Assembly: GCA_041675885.1 (NCBI GenBank)
Contig: JBAYSY010000030.1
Location: forward strand, 1 to 39,969
Source of the DNA: JBAYSY01 sp041675885
GTDB lineage: Bacteria > Pseudomonadota > Alphaproteobacteria > Rhodobacterales > Rhodobacteraceae
DNA: 39,969 nucleotides
Reading direction: 5' to 3'
In this document: positions 1 through 9,012 of the stretch, in pieces
Layout of the letters: each line of letters begins with the position of its first letter
How positions within the stretch are numbered: position 1 is the stretch's first letter
The notes under the pieces: generated by a model
The model's database searches: none
What the model saw: only the letters and a program-made list of their open reading frames with translations
Told to the model about the DNA's origin: nothing
Program-made: the position numbers and the translations under genes

Positions 1-1236
1 GTCGCCGGTGGTGCGGATCAGGATGCCCTTTTCATAGGCGTCGAGGAACGCCTGGAAGGCGCGCTTGGTCGGCTCGCCCGGGATGCTTTCCAGTTCCACC
101 GCGCCGATGAGCCCCATGTTGCGGATATCGATCACATGCGGCAGGCCCTTGAGCGAGTGGATCGCCTCCTCCCAATAGGGTGCAAGCTCGGCGCAACGCT
201 CGAACAGCCCTTCCTCCTTGTAGGTCTCCAGCGTGGCTATCCCGGCGGCGGCGGCGATCGGGTTGCCGGAATAGGTGTAGCCGTGGAACAGTTCGATCAG
301 GTGCTCGGCCCCGGTCATGAAGGCGTCGTGCACCTCGGCCGTGGTCAGCACCGCGCCCATCGGGATCACGCCGTTCGTGAGGCCCTTGGCGGTGGTGATC
401 AGGTCGGGCTGCACGTCGAAATGCTGCGCCGCGAAGGCGGAGCCCAGACGCCCGAAGCCGGTGATCACCTCGTCGAAAATGAGCAGGATGCCGTGTTTCT
501 TCGTGATTGCCCGCAGTTTTTCCAGATAGCCCTTGGGCGGCATGAGAACGCCGGTCGAGCCCGCCATCGGCTCGACGATCACCGCCGCGATGGTCTCGGC
601 CCCGTGCAGTGCGACGATGCGTTCCAGATCGTCGGCGAGGTTCGCGCCATGTTCGGGCTGGCCCCTGGTGAAGGCGTTCTGGTCCGGCAGATGGGTGTGC
701 GGCAGGTGATCGACCCCGGCCAGCAGGCTGCCGAACACCTTGCGGTTGTTGACGATACCGCCCACCGAGATGCCGCCGAAGTTCACCCCGTGATAGCCGC
801 GTTCGCGCCCGATCAGCCTTGTACGCGCCCCTTCGCCCCGCGCCCGGTGCCAGGCGATGGCGATCTTGAGCGCGGTCTCGACCGACTCGGAGCCCGAGTT
901 GGTGTAGAACACATGCTCCATCCCCGGGGGTGCGATGTCGATCAGCCGGTTGGCCAGTTCGAAGGCCGCCGGGTGGCCCATCTGGAAGGCGGGCGCGTAG
1001 TCGAGTTCCGCCGCCTGTTTCTGGATCGCCTCGGTGATCTTCGGTCGGCAGTGCCCGGCGTTGCAGCACCACAGGCCCGCGGTGCCGTCCAGCACCTGCC
1101 GCCCGTCGGCGGTGGTGTAATGCATGTCCTGCGCGCCCACGAACATGCGCGGCGCCTTCTTGAACTGCCGGTTCGCCGTGAACGGCATCCAGAAGGCCCG
1201 AAGATCGTTCGGGGCGGGTATACGGTCGAGCGCCAT
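1..1236 (-). CDS. omega-amino acid (beta-alanine):pyruvate transaminase, C-terminus cut by window edge
   Basis: Class III PLP-dependent aminotransferase that would pass the amino group of beta-alanine or another omega-amino acid to pyruvate, giving malonate semialdehyde and alanine. 412 codons are visible from an ATG preceded by GGGGGAGA; the family is usually about 440 residues, so roughly 30 C-terminal residues lie outside the window. The N-terminus reads MALDRIPAPNDLRAFWMPFT, typical of this group. Other family marks are TNSGSESVETALK (cofactor phosphate region), IFDEVITGFGR, and the PLP lysine K284 in TTAKGLTNG. The coding strand faces away from rutR, and a RutR-like palindrome lies about 50 bp upstream, which points to a role in pyrimidine-derived beta-alanine catabolism. 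Family assignment is firm; the exact physiological amino donor is inferred from context. Confidence 0.93.
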   Translation of the reverse strand, partial: MALDRIPAPNDLRAFWMPFTANRQFKKAPRMFVGAQDMHYTTADGRQVLDGTAGLWCCNAGHCRPKITEAIQKQAAELDYAPAFQMGHPAAFELANRLIDIAPPGMEHVFYTNSGSESVETALKIAIAWHRARGEGARTRLIGRERGYHGVNFGGISVGGIVNNRKVFGSLLAGVDHLPHTHLPDQNAFTRGQPEHGANLADDLERIVALHGAETIAAVIVEPMAGSTGVLMPPKGYLEKLRAITKKHGILLIFDEVITGFGRLGSAFAAQHFDVQPDLITTAKGLTNGVIPMGAVLTTAEVHDAFMTGAEHLIELFHGYTYSGNPIAAAAGIATLETYKEEGLFERCAELAPYWEEAIHSLKGLPHVIDIRNMGLIGAVELESIPGEPTKRAFQAFLDAYEKGILIRTTGD

Positions 1237-1281
1237 GGGTTCTCCCCCCTGTTCCCGGCGGCTGGCCGGGCATGTCGAAAT

Positions 1282-1297
1282 TTTACCATTTGGTCAG
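1282..1297. promoter_or_regulatory. candidate RutR operator
   Basis: The 16-mer TTTACCATTTGGTCAG matches 12 of the 14 specified positions of the E. coli RutR box TTGACCAnnTGGTCAA. Its core ACCATTTGGT is a perfect palindrome (ACCA-TT-TGGT). It lies 45 bp upstream of the transaminase start, and a RutR homologue is encoded next door. On the minus strand the same bases contain TAAAAT, which could be a -10 element, so binding would block the transaminase promoter. The match is seen in the sequence; function is inferred. Confidence 0.7.
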
Positions 1298-1443
1298 ACG
1301 CTATCAGAGCGCCCGGCCCAGTCAACAGTCAAGGAGAAGGCGCAGGCGGATGCAAGGGGGATTCCGGGGGGCGCGGGTATGAGCCGCTCATGGATCGGTT
1401 GGAAAATGGGCAAGGCCCTTGCGGAACAAAGCCGTTCCCACCC

Positions 1444-1610
1444 CCTTGCCCGGAATCAAGGCGCGCCAGCGCCGCCGGGCAGCGACCGACCGCTATTGCA
1501 ATGTTGCGATACGCACAGGCGTCGGGGTATCCGGCACCATGAACTGCCAGACGACAACCGGCAGAAGCGGCCCCCGCGGTCGGCCGCTGCCCTCTGTCGT
1601 GACAGGGGAT
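1444..1610 (+). repeat. A-type dispersed inverted-repeat element, long form (copy A1)
   Basis: The element starts with the head CTTGCCCGGAATCAAGGCGC. It then has near-perfect 17-bp inverted arms at 1477-1493 and 1576-1592 (16 of 17 pair) around an 82-bp spacer, and ends in CCCTCTGTCGTGA. A diverged second long copy lies at 16840-17010, and shorter relatives at 10815-10868 and 29299-29379. It sits between the RutR-like operator and rutR. No ORF of note is inside. The remaining gap (1237-1443) holds the operator and a small palindrome GCAAGG-C-CCTTGC at 1420-1432. Confidence 0.75.
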
Positions 1611-1674
1611 CAGCCGGGGCTTCCACCCGGCGCGGCTTTCGGCAAGACTGCGCCGCATGAGAACAGGACCGAAG

Positions 1675-2289
1675 ATGAGCCCCCGCCCGCGCACCCGCAT
1701 CCAGCAGAAGAATTCCGAAGCGATCCTCGATGCCGCGCTCGACGTGTTTTCGCGCCACGGCTTTCGCGGTGCCACGCTCGACCAGATCGCGACGACGGCG
1801 GGGCTGTCCAAGCCGAACCTGCTTTATTACTTCCCGTCGAAGAAGGCGATCCACGTGGCGCTTCTGTCGGCGCTGATGGACAACTGGCTGCAACCCCTGC
1901 GCGACCTCGACCCGGAGGCGGCCGACCCGGTGGCGGAACTGCTGGGCTACGTGCGCCGCAAGCTGGAGATGAGCCGCGACATGCCGCGCGAAAGCCGCCT
2001 GTTCGCCAACGAGATATTGCAGGGCGCGCCGCGCATGGGTCCGGCGCTCGAAAGCGAGCTGGCCGGGCTGGTGGCGGACAAGGCGCGGGTGATCGAAGGC
2101 TGGGCGGCGGAAGGGCGGATCGCGCCGGTGCATCCCAAACACCTGATCTTCTCGATCTGGGCGCTGACCCAGCATTACGCCGATTTCGACAGCCAGGTGC
2201 GCGCCGTGCTCGGCCCGGGCGAACCCGACCCCTATCCCGAAGCGGCGGTCTATCTCGACACGTTGTTCACCCGGCTGCTGGCCCGGTGA
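1675..2289 (+). CDS. rutR: RutR-type TetR-family transcriptional regulator
   Basis: 204-residue TetR-family repressor. The N-terminal helix-turn-helix (about residues 10-57) contains ILDAALDVFSRHGF, TLDQIATTAGLSKPNLLYYF and PSKKAI. The all-alpha ligand domain carries RutR-specific stretches such as LKLEMSRD, LFANEIL-GAP and HLIFSIWALTQHYADF, which closely follow E. coli RutR. E. coli RutR binds uracil and thymine and controls pyrimidine catabolism and carbamoyl-phosphate supply. The ATG at 1675 has AGGA at suitable spacing; an in-frame ATG at 1657 has no ribosome-binding site and gives an unconserved extension. The gene is divergent from the transaminase, with a RutR-like box between them. 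It probably represses that gene until pyrimidine accumulates. Confidence 0.9.
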   Translation: MSPRPRTRIQQKNSEAILDAALDVFSRHGFRGATLDQIATTAGLSKPNLLYYFPSKKAIHVALLSALMDNWLQPLRDLDPEAADPVAELLGYVRRKLEMSRDMPRESRLFANEILQGAPRMGPALESELAGLVADKARVIEGWAAEGRIAPVHPKHLIFSIWALTQHYADFDSQVRAVLGPGEPDPYPEAAVYLDTLFTRLLAR

Positions 2290-2341
2290 CCGGCGGGCAA
2301 GGCAGACGGGCGGGGCAGGGGTCTTCCTTCCCCTTCCCCGC

Positions 2342-4579
2342 CTATTGCCGGTCCGCGCCGAACACGCCCATCACCTCGTTGAGGATACGCTGGGCGATGT
2401 CGGGTTCCTGTGCCTGCGGCCGCGGCACATGCTGCTGCGGTGCGTGACCCTGCGAATCGGCCGCGCCCGGCGGCAGCGGCGGCAGCCGGGGCTCGGGGAC
2501 GATCTTGGGCAGCGGCCTTGCGGGCAGGCCCCGGTGGGCCCGCTCCATCACCTCTTTCCAGATTTCCGCCGGAAGCCCGGCCCCGGTCACGCCCGTAAGC
2601 GGGGTGTTGTCGTCATAGCCCATCCAGACGCCGGTCACGTAGTCGGCGGTAAAGCCCATGAACCACGCGTCGCGGGTTGACTGGGTGGTGCCGGTCTTGC
2701 CCGCCGCCTCGCGGCCATCGAGCCGCGCCCGCCCGCCGGTGCCGGAGTTGATGACCTCGATCAGCATGTAGGTGAGCAGCCGGGCCGCCTCCTCGCGGAT
2801 CACCCGTTCGCCGATGCCGCCGCTTTGCCCGATCAGCGGCGTGCTGTCGCCCTGAAGCCGCAGTTCGATCAGCCCGTAGGGCGTGACCGACGAGCCGCCG
2901 TTGAGGATGCCGGCATAGGCCCCGGTCATCTCCAGCAGCGTCGATTCCGACACGCCGAGCGCCAGCGCGGGCCCGGCGGCCAGATCGCTTTCGATGCCGA
3001 ACTCGGCCGCGACCCGGCGCACCAGATCGCGGCCCATCGCCTCGGATATCCGGACCGCGGGGACGTTGAGCGAACGTTTCAGCGCCTCGGTCAGGGTTAC
3101 CACGCCGCTGAACTTGCGGTCGTAGTTGCGCGGCGACCATGGGCCGGAACCGGGGATGTTGATCGTCAGCGGCGTATCCTCGACGTAATCGGCGGGCGAA
3201 TAGCCGAGGTCCATCGCCACCGCATAGACGAAGGGCTTGAAGGCCGATCCGGTCTGGCGCAGCGCCTGGGTGGCGCGGTTGAAGGCGCCCGACACCTGGG
3301 TGCGCCGCCCGCCGACCATCGCGCGCACCGCGCCGTCGGCCGACATCACCACTACCGCGGCCTGCGCGGTCGAGCCCTCGCGCACGCGGGTTTCGAACAC
3401 ATGCGCCAGCGCCTCCTCGGCGGCGCTTTGCAGGTATTGGTCCAGCGTGCTGTGGATGATCACGTCCTCGGTGGTGTTGCGGGTGAGGAAGGCGGGGCCG
3501 GATTCCATCACCCAGTCGGCGAAATAGCCGCCCGCCCGGGCCTCGGCGGCCTCGGACAGCCGGGCGGGGTTCGTGCGGGCCTGTTCGGCCTCGGCCATGG
3601 TCAGGTAGCCCTGTTCCTGCATCAGCCCGACGATGACATTCGCCCGCCCCTGCGCCCGGGCAAGGTTCGCGGTCGGCGCGAAGCGCGAGGGCGCGACCAG
3701 CAGCCCGGCCAGCATCGCCGATTCGGCCGGGTTCACCTGATTGGCCGACTTGCCGAAATAGCGTTGCGCCGCCGCCTCGAAGCCGCGCGCCCCCGCGCCG
3801 AGGTAGGCGCGGTTGAGGTAGATCGACAGGATCTCATCCTTGGAATAGCGCGCCTCCAGCGCCATGGCGTAGGGCACTTCCTTGAGCTTGCGCACGATGG
3901 TGCCGCGGCGGCAGTCGGCCTCGTATTCCGCCTCGGTCTCCCATGTCGCCCGGTCGTAGGGCACGCCGAGGCACAGCAGTTTCGCCACCTGCTGGGTGAT
4001 GGTCGAGCCGCCGTGCCCCGAGAACGGCCCGCGCCCGGCCTGGAGGTTGATGCGGATCGCCCCCATGATGCCGCGCGGGCTGACGCCGAAATGGCCGTAG
4101 AAGCGGCGGTCCTCGGTGGCGATGATCGCGTTGCGCAGGTGGTCCGAGACGTTTCCGGCCTCGATCTGGCCGCCGAAGGTCTCGCCGCGCCAGGCGAAGA
4201 CCTCGCCCTCGTGGTCCAGAAGCGTCACCGACCCGCGCGACCGCCCGTCGAGCAGATCGGTCAGCGGCGGCAACTGGCTGTAGAAATAGAAGGTGGCGCC
4301 GCCCAGAATCAGCGCAACCACCGCGGCGGCCCGCCATGTGACGCCCCAGATCAGCCGCAGCACCCAGCGGACAATCCGGCCGAAAAAGCCGAAGATGCCG
4401 CCGCCGCCCTTGCCGCTGCCGCGGCGCGGTGCCCGCCGGGGGGTGCGGCTGCGGGCGGATTTCAGCGTACTTGCCGGTTTGGCCGGTTTCTTCGCCGCCC
4501 CGCGTCTGGTGCCCCCGTGCCTGGCGCCCCCGCGCCGGTCCGCCACCAATGGCGGTCTTCCTCTGCCTGATCCGGCCAT
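2342..4579 (-). CDS. class A penicillin-binding protein (PBP1A family), bifunctional transglycosylase/transpeptidase
   Basis: Inner-membrane peptidoglycan synthase of 745 residues. A basic, Arg/Lys-rich cytoplasmic N-terminus (about 1-65) precedes one membrane segment (AAAVVALILGGATFYFY). The GT51 glycosyltransferase domain follows, with TEDRRFYGHFG (catalytic E156) and GGSTITQQVAK. The transpeptidase domain has the SxxK motif GSAFKP (S445), SLN in RSLNVP, and KTG in AAGKTGTTQ (K628). The C-terminal tail is Pro-rich and low complexity. The start MAGSGRGRPP was chosen because upstream in-frame sequence does not resemble the family; its ribosome-binding site is weak. It is divergent from glnK. 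All catalytic motifs are present, so the enzyme should be active; which PBP1 paralogue it is cannot be decided here. Confidence 0.94.
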   Translation of the reverse strand: MAGSGRGRPPLVADRRGGARHGGTRRGAAKKPAKPASTLKSARSRTPRRAPRRGSGKGGGGIFGFFGRIVRWVLRLIWGVTWRAAAVVALILGGATFYFYSQLPPLTDLLDGRSRGSVTLLDHEGEVFAWRGETFGGQIEAGNVSDHLRNAIIATEDRRFYGHFGVSPRGIMGAIRINLQAGRGPFSGHGGSTITQQVAKLLCLGVPYDRATWETEAEYEADCRRGTIVRKLKEVPYAMALEARYSKDEILSIYLNRAYLGAGARGFEAAAQRYFGKSANQVNPAESAMLAGLLVAPSRFAPTANLARAQGRANVIVGLMQEQGYLTMAEAEQARTNPARLSEAAEARAGGYFADWVMESGPAFLTRNTTEDVIIHSTLDQYLQSAAEEALAHVFETRVREGSTAQAAVVVMSADGAVRAMVGGRRTQVSGAFNRATQALRQTGSAFKPFVYAVAMDLGYSPADYVEDTPLTINIPGSGPWSPRNYDRKFSGVVTLTEALKRSLNVPAVRISEAMGRDLVRRVAAEFGIESDLAAGPALALGVSESTLLEMTGAYAGILNGGSSVTPYGLIELRLQGDSTPLIGQSGGIGERVIREEAARLLTYMLIEVINSGTGGRARLDGREAAGKTGTTQSTRDAWFMGFTADYVTGVWMGYDDNTPLTGVTGAGLPAEIWKEVMERAHRGLPARPLPKIVPEPRLPPLPPGAADSQGHAPQQHVPRPQAQEPDIAQRILNEVMGVFGADRQ

Positions 4580-4847
4580 GTTCTGCCCGTCTGTTGCCGA
4601 CTGCCTGTCGCGGTTTTGCCGGGCAGGATAGCCCGATGCGCGGGGAATGTGGAGTGCATCCACGCATGGGTTTTCCATTCGTGATCCGCCCGCAAAACAG
4701 GCATGGCGCGCGACTTGTGCAAATATTGTGCCGTTTTTCGGGAATTGCCCCCGTCCTGCCCCGCGCCTTCGTTGTGCCGCGCCTGCGAAGGCCGGTTTCT
4801 GGAGATGGCCCCGCTCAGGGGCCGCCTGGCAGGAAGAAGGAGGTAAC
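4580..4847. other. divergent intergenic region between PBP gene and glnK
   Basis: This 268-bp region must hold promoters for both the PBP gene and glnK-amtB. The only AT-rich patch is about 4715-4740, where TTGTGC occurs twice 12 bp apart (TTGTGC-aaatat-TTGTGC pattern). No convincing sigma-54 element (GG-N10-GC) or NtrC dyad was found. A strong ribosome-binding site AGGAGG precedes glnK. Confidence 0.4.
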
Positions 4848-5186
4848 GTGAAACTTATCATCGCAACGATCAGGCCGTTCAAGCTGGAGGAGGTGCGCGC
4901 GGCGCTGACCTCCATCGGCGTGCGCGGCATGATGGTGGCCGAGATCAGGGGCTTCGGCACCCAGTCGGGCCACACCGAAATCTACCGGGGTGCGGAATAT
5001 GCCGTGAACTTCGTGCCCAAGGTCAGGCTGGAAACCGTCGTCCCCGATGCGATGGCCGATCAGGCCGTCGAGACGATCCGGAAAATCGTCCGGACCGGCA
5101 AGATCGGCGATGGCAAGATCTTTGTTCTGGATGTGGGCGCGGCGGTGCGGGTGCGCACCGGCGAGACCGGCGAAGACGCGCTTTGA
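4848..5186 (+). CDS. glnK: nitrogen regulatory protein P-II (GlnK)
   Basis: 112-residue PII signal protein that senses 2-oxoglutarate and ATP/ADP and, with glutamine-dependent uridylylation, controls AmtB and other nitrogen proteins. It starts at GTG, which follows AGGAGG; the N-terminus MKLIIATIRPFKLEEVR is typical. The T-loop HTEIYRGAEY contains the uridylylation site Tyr51. The C-terminal IGDGKIFVLDV and a following Arg-rich strand complete the fold. The gene lies 31 bp upstream of amtB in the same direction, the standard glnK-amtB pair, which is why it is called GlnK rather than GlnB. Length matches the family. Confidence 0.96.
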   Translation: MKLIIATIRPFKLEEVRAALTSIGVRGMMVAEIRGFGTQSGHTEIYRGAEYAVNFVPKVRLETVVPDAMADQAVETIRKIVRTGKIGDGKIFVLDVGAAVRVRTGETGEDAL

Positions 5187-5217
5187 CCGGGCGGGCCGAG
5201 GGAAAGGGAAACACCTG

Positions 5218-6570
<1,353 letters not shown>

Positions 6571-6590
6571 CCGCCGGTCTGTCGCAATGC

Positions 6591-6620
6591 AAAGGCCCGG
6601 CCCGTGGGGGGCGGGCCTTT
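6591..6620 (+). terminator. terminator of glnK-amtB
   Basis: A GC-rich hairpin, AAAGGCCCGGCCC / GGGCGGGCCTTT with a short G-rich loop, lies 20 bp after the amtB stop and ends in CCTTTCGC. It is the only strong hairpin between amtB and the next gene in this orientation. Confidence 0.85.
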
Positions 6621-6680
6621 CGCATGACCCGCGTGGCGGGCCGGGGGCCTCCATCCGGTGTCGCGCGGGCGGCACGCTCG

Positions 6681-6768
6681 GGAGCCTCCGGCGGGGATAT
6701 TTGTCGGGCAGAAGAAGGGCGGGGCGTTCCCCGCCGCCTTCGTCCGGCGGCAAATCCTTATGGAGGCG
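6681..6768 (+). repeat. B-type dispersed element, copy B1
   Basis: It begins with GGAGCCTCCGGCGGGGATAT and ends with CAAATCCTTATGGAGGC. The ends form an imperfect inverted repeat (GCCTCC with GGAGGC, and GGATaTTTG with CAAATCC). The same core recurs at 24867-24952 (plus), 21141-21180 (minus) and, in part, at 10921-10947 (minus). It sits between the amtB terminator and the gamma-glutamyltransferase-family gene. Confidence 0.7.
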
Positions 6769-6887
6769 GGCGGTTTCCCCCCCCGCCACGGAAGGCCGAT
6801 CCGACTTGCGCGGCTGTGCGCCGGGGCCTAGGTTTGTTGCGCCGGCACGGCACGGATGGCACGGACGGCACGGGGGGGACAAGGGTC

Positions 6888-8459
6888 ATGCGCGATTTTC
6901 AGCTTCCGGGGCGGTCGGCTGTCTATGCGGCGAACGGCATGTGCGCGGCCTCGCATCCGCTGGCGGCCAAGGTGGCGATCGACCTGCTCATGGCCGGGGG
7001 CAATGCGGTGGATGCGGCGATCGGCGCGGGGGTGCTGCTGGGGTTCTGCGAACCGCATATGACCGGGATCGGCGGCGACTGTTTCGTGCTGGTGAAACCC
7101 GCGGACGAGGATCGGATCGTTGCGCTGAACGGGTCGGGCCGGGCGCCGGCGGCGCTCGATGCCGCCGAACTGCGGGCGCGGGGCCTTGCGAAGATGCCGC
7201 TTTACGGGATCGAGGCGGTGACCCTGCCCGGCGCCATCGACGCCTTCTGCCGCTTGTCGGCCGACCGCGGGCGGCTCGGGCTCGACCGGGTGCTGGCGCC
7301 CGCGATCCATTATGCCGAGGAAGGCGTTCCCGTCGGCCCCCGCACCGCCGCCGACCTTGCCGAGGTCACCCACCTTCAGGGCGTGGCGCGCGACTTCTTC
7401 CTGCCCGGCGGCACCGCCCCGAAGCCGGGCGACATCTTCCGCGCCCCCGGACAGGCCGAGGTGCTGCGCCGCGTCGCCCGCGAGGGAAGGGCGGGCTTCT
7501 ATGAGGGCGAGGTGGCCGAGGACATGGTGGCCTCGCTGCGCGCGCTGGGCGGCGTGCATACGGCCGAGGATTTCGCCGCCACCGTCTGCGACTACACCGA
7601 CCCCATCAGCGGCCCCTACCGGGGCGCGGAACTGATCGAGCACGCGCCGAACGGGCAGGGCGCGACCGCCAACCTGATGCTGAACATCCTTGCGCAGTTC
7701 GACCTTGCATCGCTCGACCCGTTCGGCGCCGCCCGGGCGCATCTGGAGGCCGAGGCGGCCAAGCTGGCCTATGACGCGCGCAACCGTTTCATCGCCGATG
7801 CCGGGCACACCACCCGGCTGGCACATATGCTGGCGCCCGAAACCGCCGCCCGGCTTGCCGCGCTGATCGACCCGAAACGCGCCATGCCCGACCCGGCGGC
7901 GCTCTCGGAATCCGTGCATCGCGATACCGTCTACCTGACGGTGGTGGACAGCGAGCGGATGGCGGTCTCGCTGATCTATTCGGTCTATCACGCCTTCGGC
8001 TCGGGGCTGGCGTCGTCGCGCTTCGGCATCGCCTTCCAGAACCGTGGCGCGGGTTTCACGCTGGAACCGGGCCACCCGAACGAGGCCGGGGGCGGCAAGC
8101 GGCCGATGCACACGATCATTCCGGCGATGCTGCGGGACGGGGAAACGCTGATGCCCTTCGGGGTGATGGGCGGATCCTATCAGCCCTGCGGCCATGCCCG
8201 CATGGTGTCGAACCTGTGCGATTACGGGATGGACCTGCAAACCGCGCTCGACGCGCCGCGCGCCTTTGCGGGACCGGAGGGGATGAAGCTGGAAAACGGC
8301 TATGCCGACGCGGTGCTGGCCGAACTGGCGGCCATGGGCCATGACGTGAAGCGGGCCGACGAACCCTTGGGCGGGGCGCAGGCGATTCGCATCCTTGACA
8401 GCGGGGTTCTGGAAGGCGCCTCGGACCCGCGCAAGGACGGCTGCGCGCTGGGCTACTAG
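6888..8459 (+). CDS. gamma-glutamyltransferase family protein (YwrD-like)
   Basis: 523-residue Ntn-hydrolase of the gamma-glutamyltranspeptidase family, which self-cleaves before a threonine that becomes the nucleophile. Visible signatures are ASHPLAAKVAIDLLMAGGNAVDAAI near the start, EPHMTGIGGDCFVLV, and GGKRPMHTIIPAML and FGVMGGSYQPCGHARMVSN in the small subunit. The predicted nucleophile is T347 in RDTVYLTVVD. Classic GGT enzymes have TTH at this point; here it is TVY, as in the YwrD branch, so substrate preference may differ from glutathione. No signal peptide is seen, so it should be cytoplasmic, unlike periplasmic GGT. The ATG at 6888 is preceded by a weak AAGGG. Upstream is an imperfect tandem of GGCACGGA units. 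Confidence 0.9.
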   Translation: MRDFQLPGRSAVYAANGMCAASHPLAAKVAIDLLMAGGNAVDAAIGAGVLLGFCEPHMTGIGGDCFVLVKPADEDRIVALNGSGRAPAALDAAELRARGLAKMPLYGIEAVTLPGAIDAFCRLSADRGRLGLDRVLAPAIHYAEEGVPVGPRTAADLAEVTHLQGVARDFFLPGGTAPKPGDIFRAPGQAEVLRRVAREGRAGFYEGEVAEDMVASLRALGGVHTAEDFAATVCDYTDPISGPYRGAELIEHAPNGQGATANLMLNILAQFDLASLDPFGAARAHLEAEAAKLAYDARNRFIADAGHTTRLAHMLAPETAARLAALIDPKRAMPDPAALSESVHRDTVYLTVVDSERMAVSLIYSVYHAFGSGLASSRFGIAFQNRGAGFTLEPGHPNEAGGGKRPMHTIIPAMLRDGETLMPFGVMGGSYQPCGHARMVSNLCDYGMDLQTALDAPRAFAGPEGMKLENGYADAVLAELAAMGHDVKRADEPLGGAQAIRILDSGVLEGASDPRKDGCALGY

Positions 8460-8469
8460 GCGCCCGGCC

Positions 8470-8796
8470 CTAGTTGAGCTGGAACTGGAGCGGGTAGCGT
8501 CCGTCCTCGAAATCGCCGAACAGGTCGGGCAGGTCGGGATGGGTCACCGGCTCGCCGGTCTCGTCGAGCACAAGATTTTGCTCCGACACATAGGCCACGT
8601 AATAGCTCTGGTCGTTTTCCGCCAGCAGGTGATAGAATGGCTGATCCTTGGGCGGGCGGCTGTCCTCGGGGATCGCGGCATACCATTCGTCGGTATTGGC
8701 AAACATCGCATCCACGTCGAAGACCACCCCGCGAAACGGGTGTTTCCGGTGACGCAGCACCTGGCCCAGATGATATTTCGCGCATGTCGACAGCAT
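8470..8796 (-). CDS. hspQ: HspQ (YccV-like) heat-shock / hemimethylated-DNA-binding protein
   Basis: 108-residue protein of the HspQ family. In enterics HspQ was described as a hemimethylated-DNA-binding heat-shock protein and a specificity enhancer of Lon. Family marks are YHLGQVLRHRKHPFRGVVFDVD at the start, QPFYHLLAEND and YYVAYVSEQNL in the middle. The inner ATG was chosen because AGGGGG lies about 9 nt upstream; an alternative ATG at 8814 adds six residues with no ribosome-binding site. It is convergent with the gamma-glutamyltransferase-family gene, the stops being about 10 bp apart. No clear sigma-32 promoter was recognised. Confidence 0.9.
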   Translation of the reverse strand: MLSTCAKYHLGQVLRHRKHPFRGVVFDVDAMFANTDEWYAAIPEDSRPPKDQPFYHLLAENDQSYYVAYVSEQNLVLDETGEPVTHPDLPDLFGDFEDGRYPLQFQLN

Positions 8797-9012
8797 AGGT
8801 GAAACCCCCTGCATGCTGTTACCGCTTCTGCGGGGGGCTTGTCCACGATTCAGGCGAAATTAAGGCGGAAACACTTTGTTCGGCTGTGGGATACGCCGGT
8901 GCTTTCAACTCACGGTTTCCTGATTGCGGTTTCTGGCTGTGGAAAGGGCGCGGGGGATTCCATCCGGCGCGCGTTTGGGATAGCCTTGCGCAAAACAATA
9001 CGCGAGGGGCAG

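Noticed and set aside
2825..4570. 581-residue plus-strand ORF opposite the PBP gene
   Set aside because: It is a GC-bias shadow: His/Arg/Gly-rich, no known domains, fully overlapped by a gene with all catalytic motifs.
4700..4740. Sigma-54 promoter for glnK-amtB (TGGCGCGCGACTTGTGCA)
   Set aside because: The GG to GC spacing is 12 rather than the required 10, and no NtrC dyad was found.
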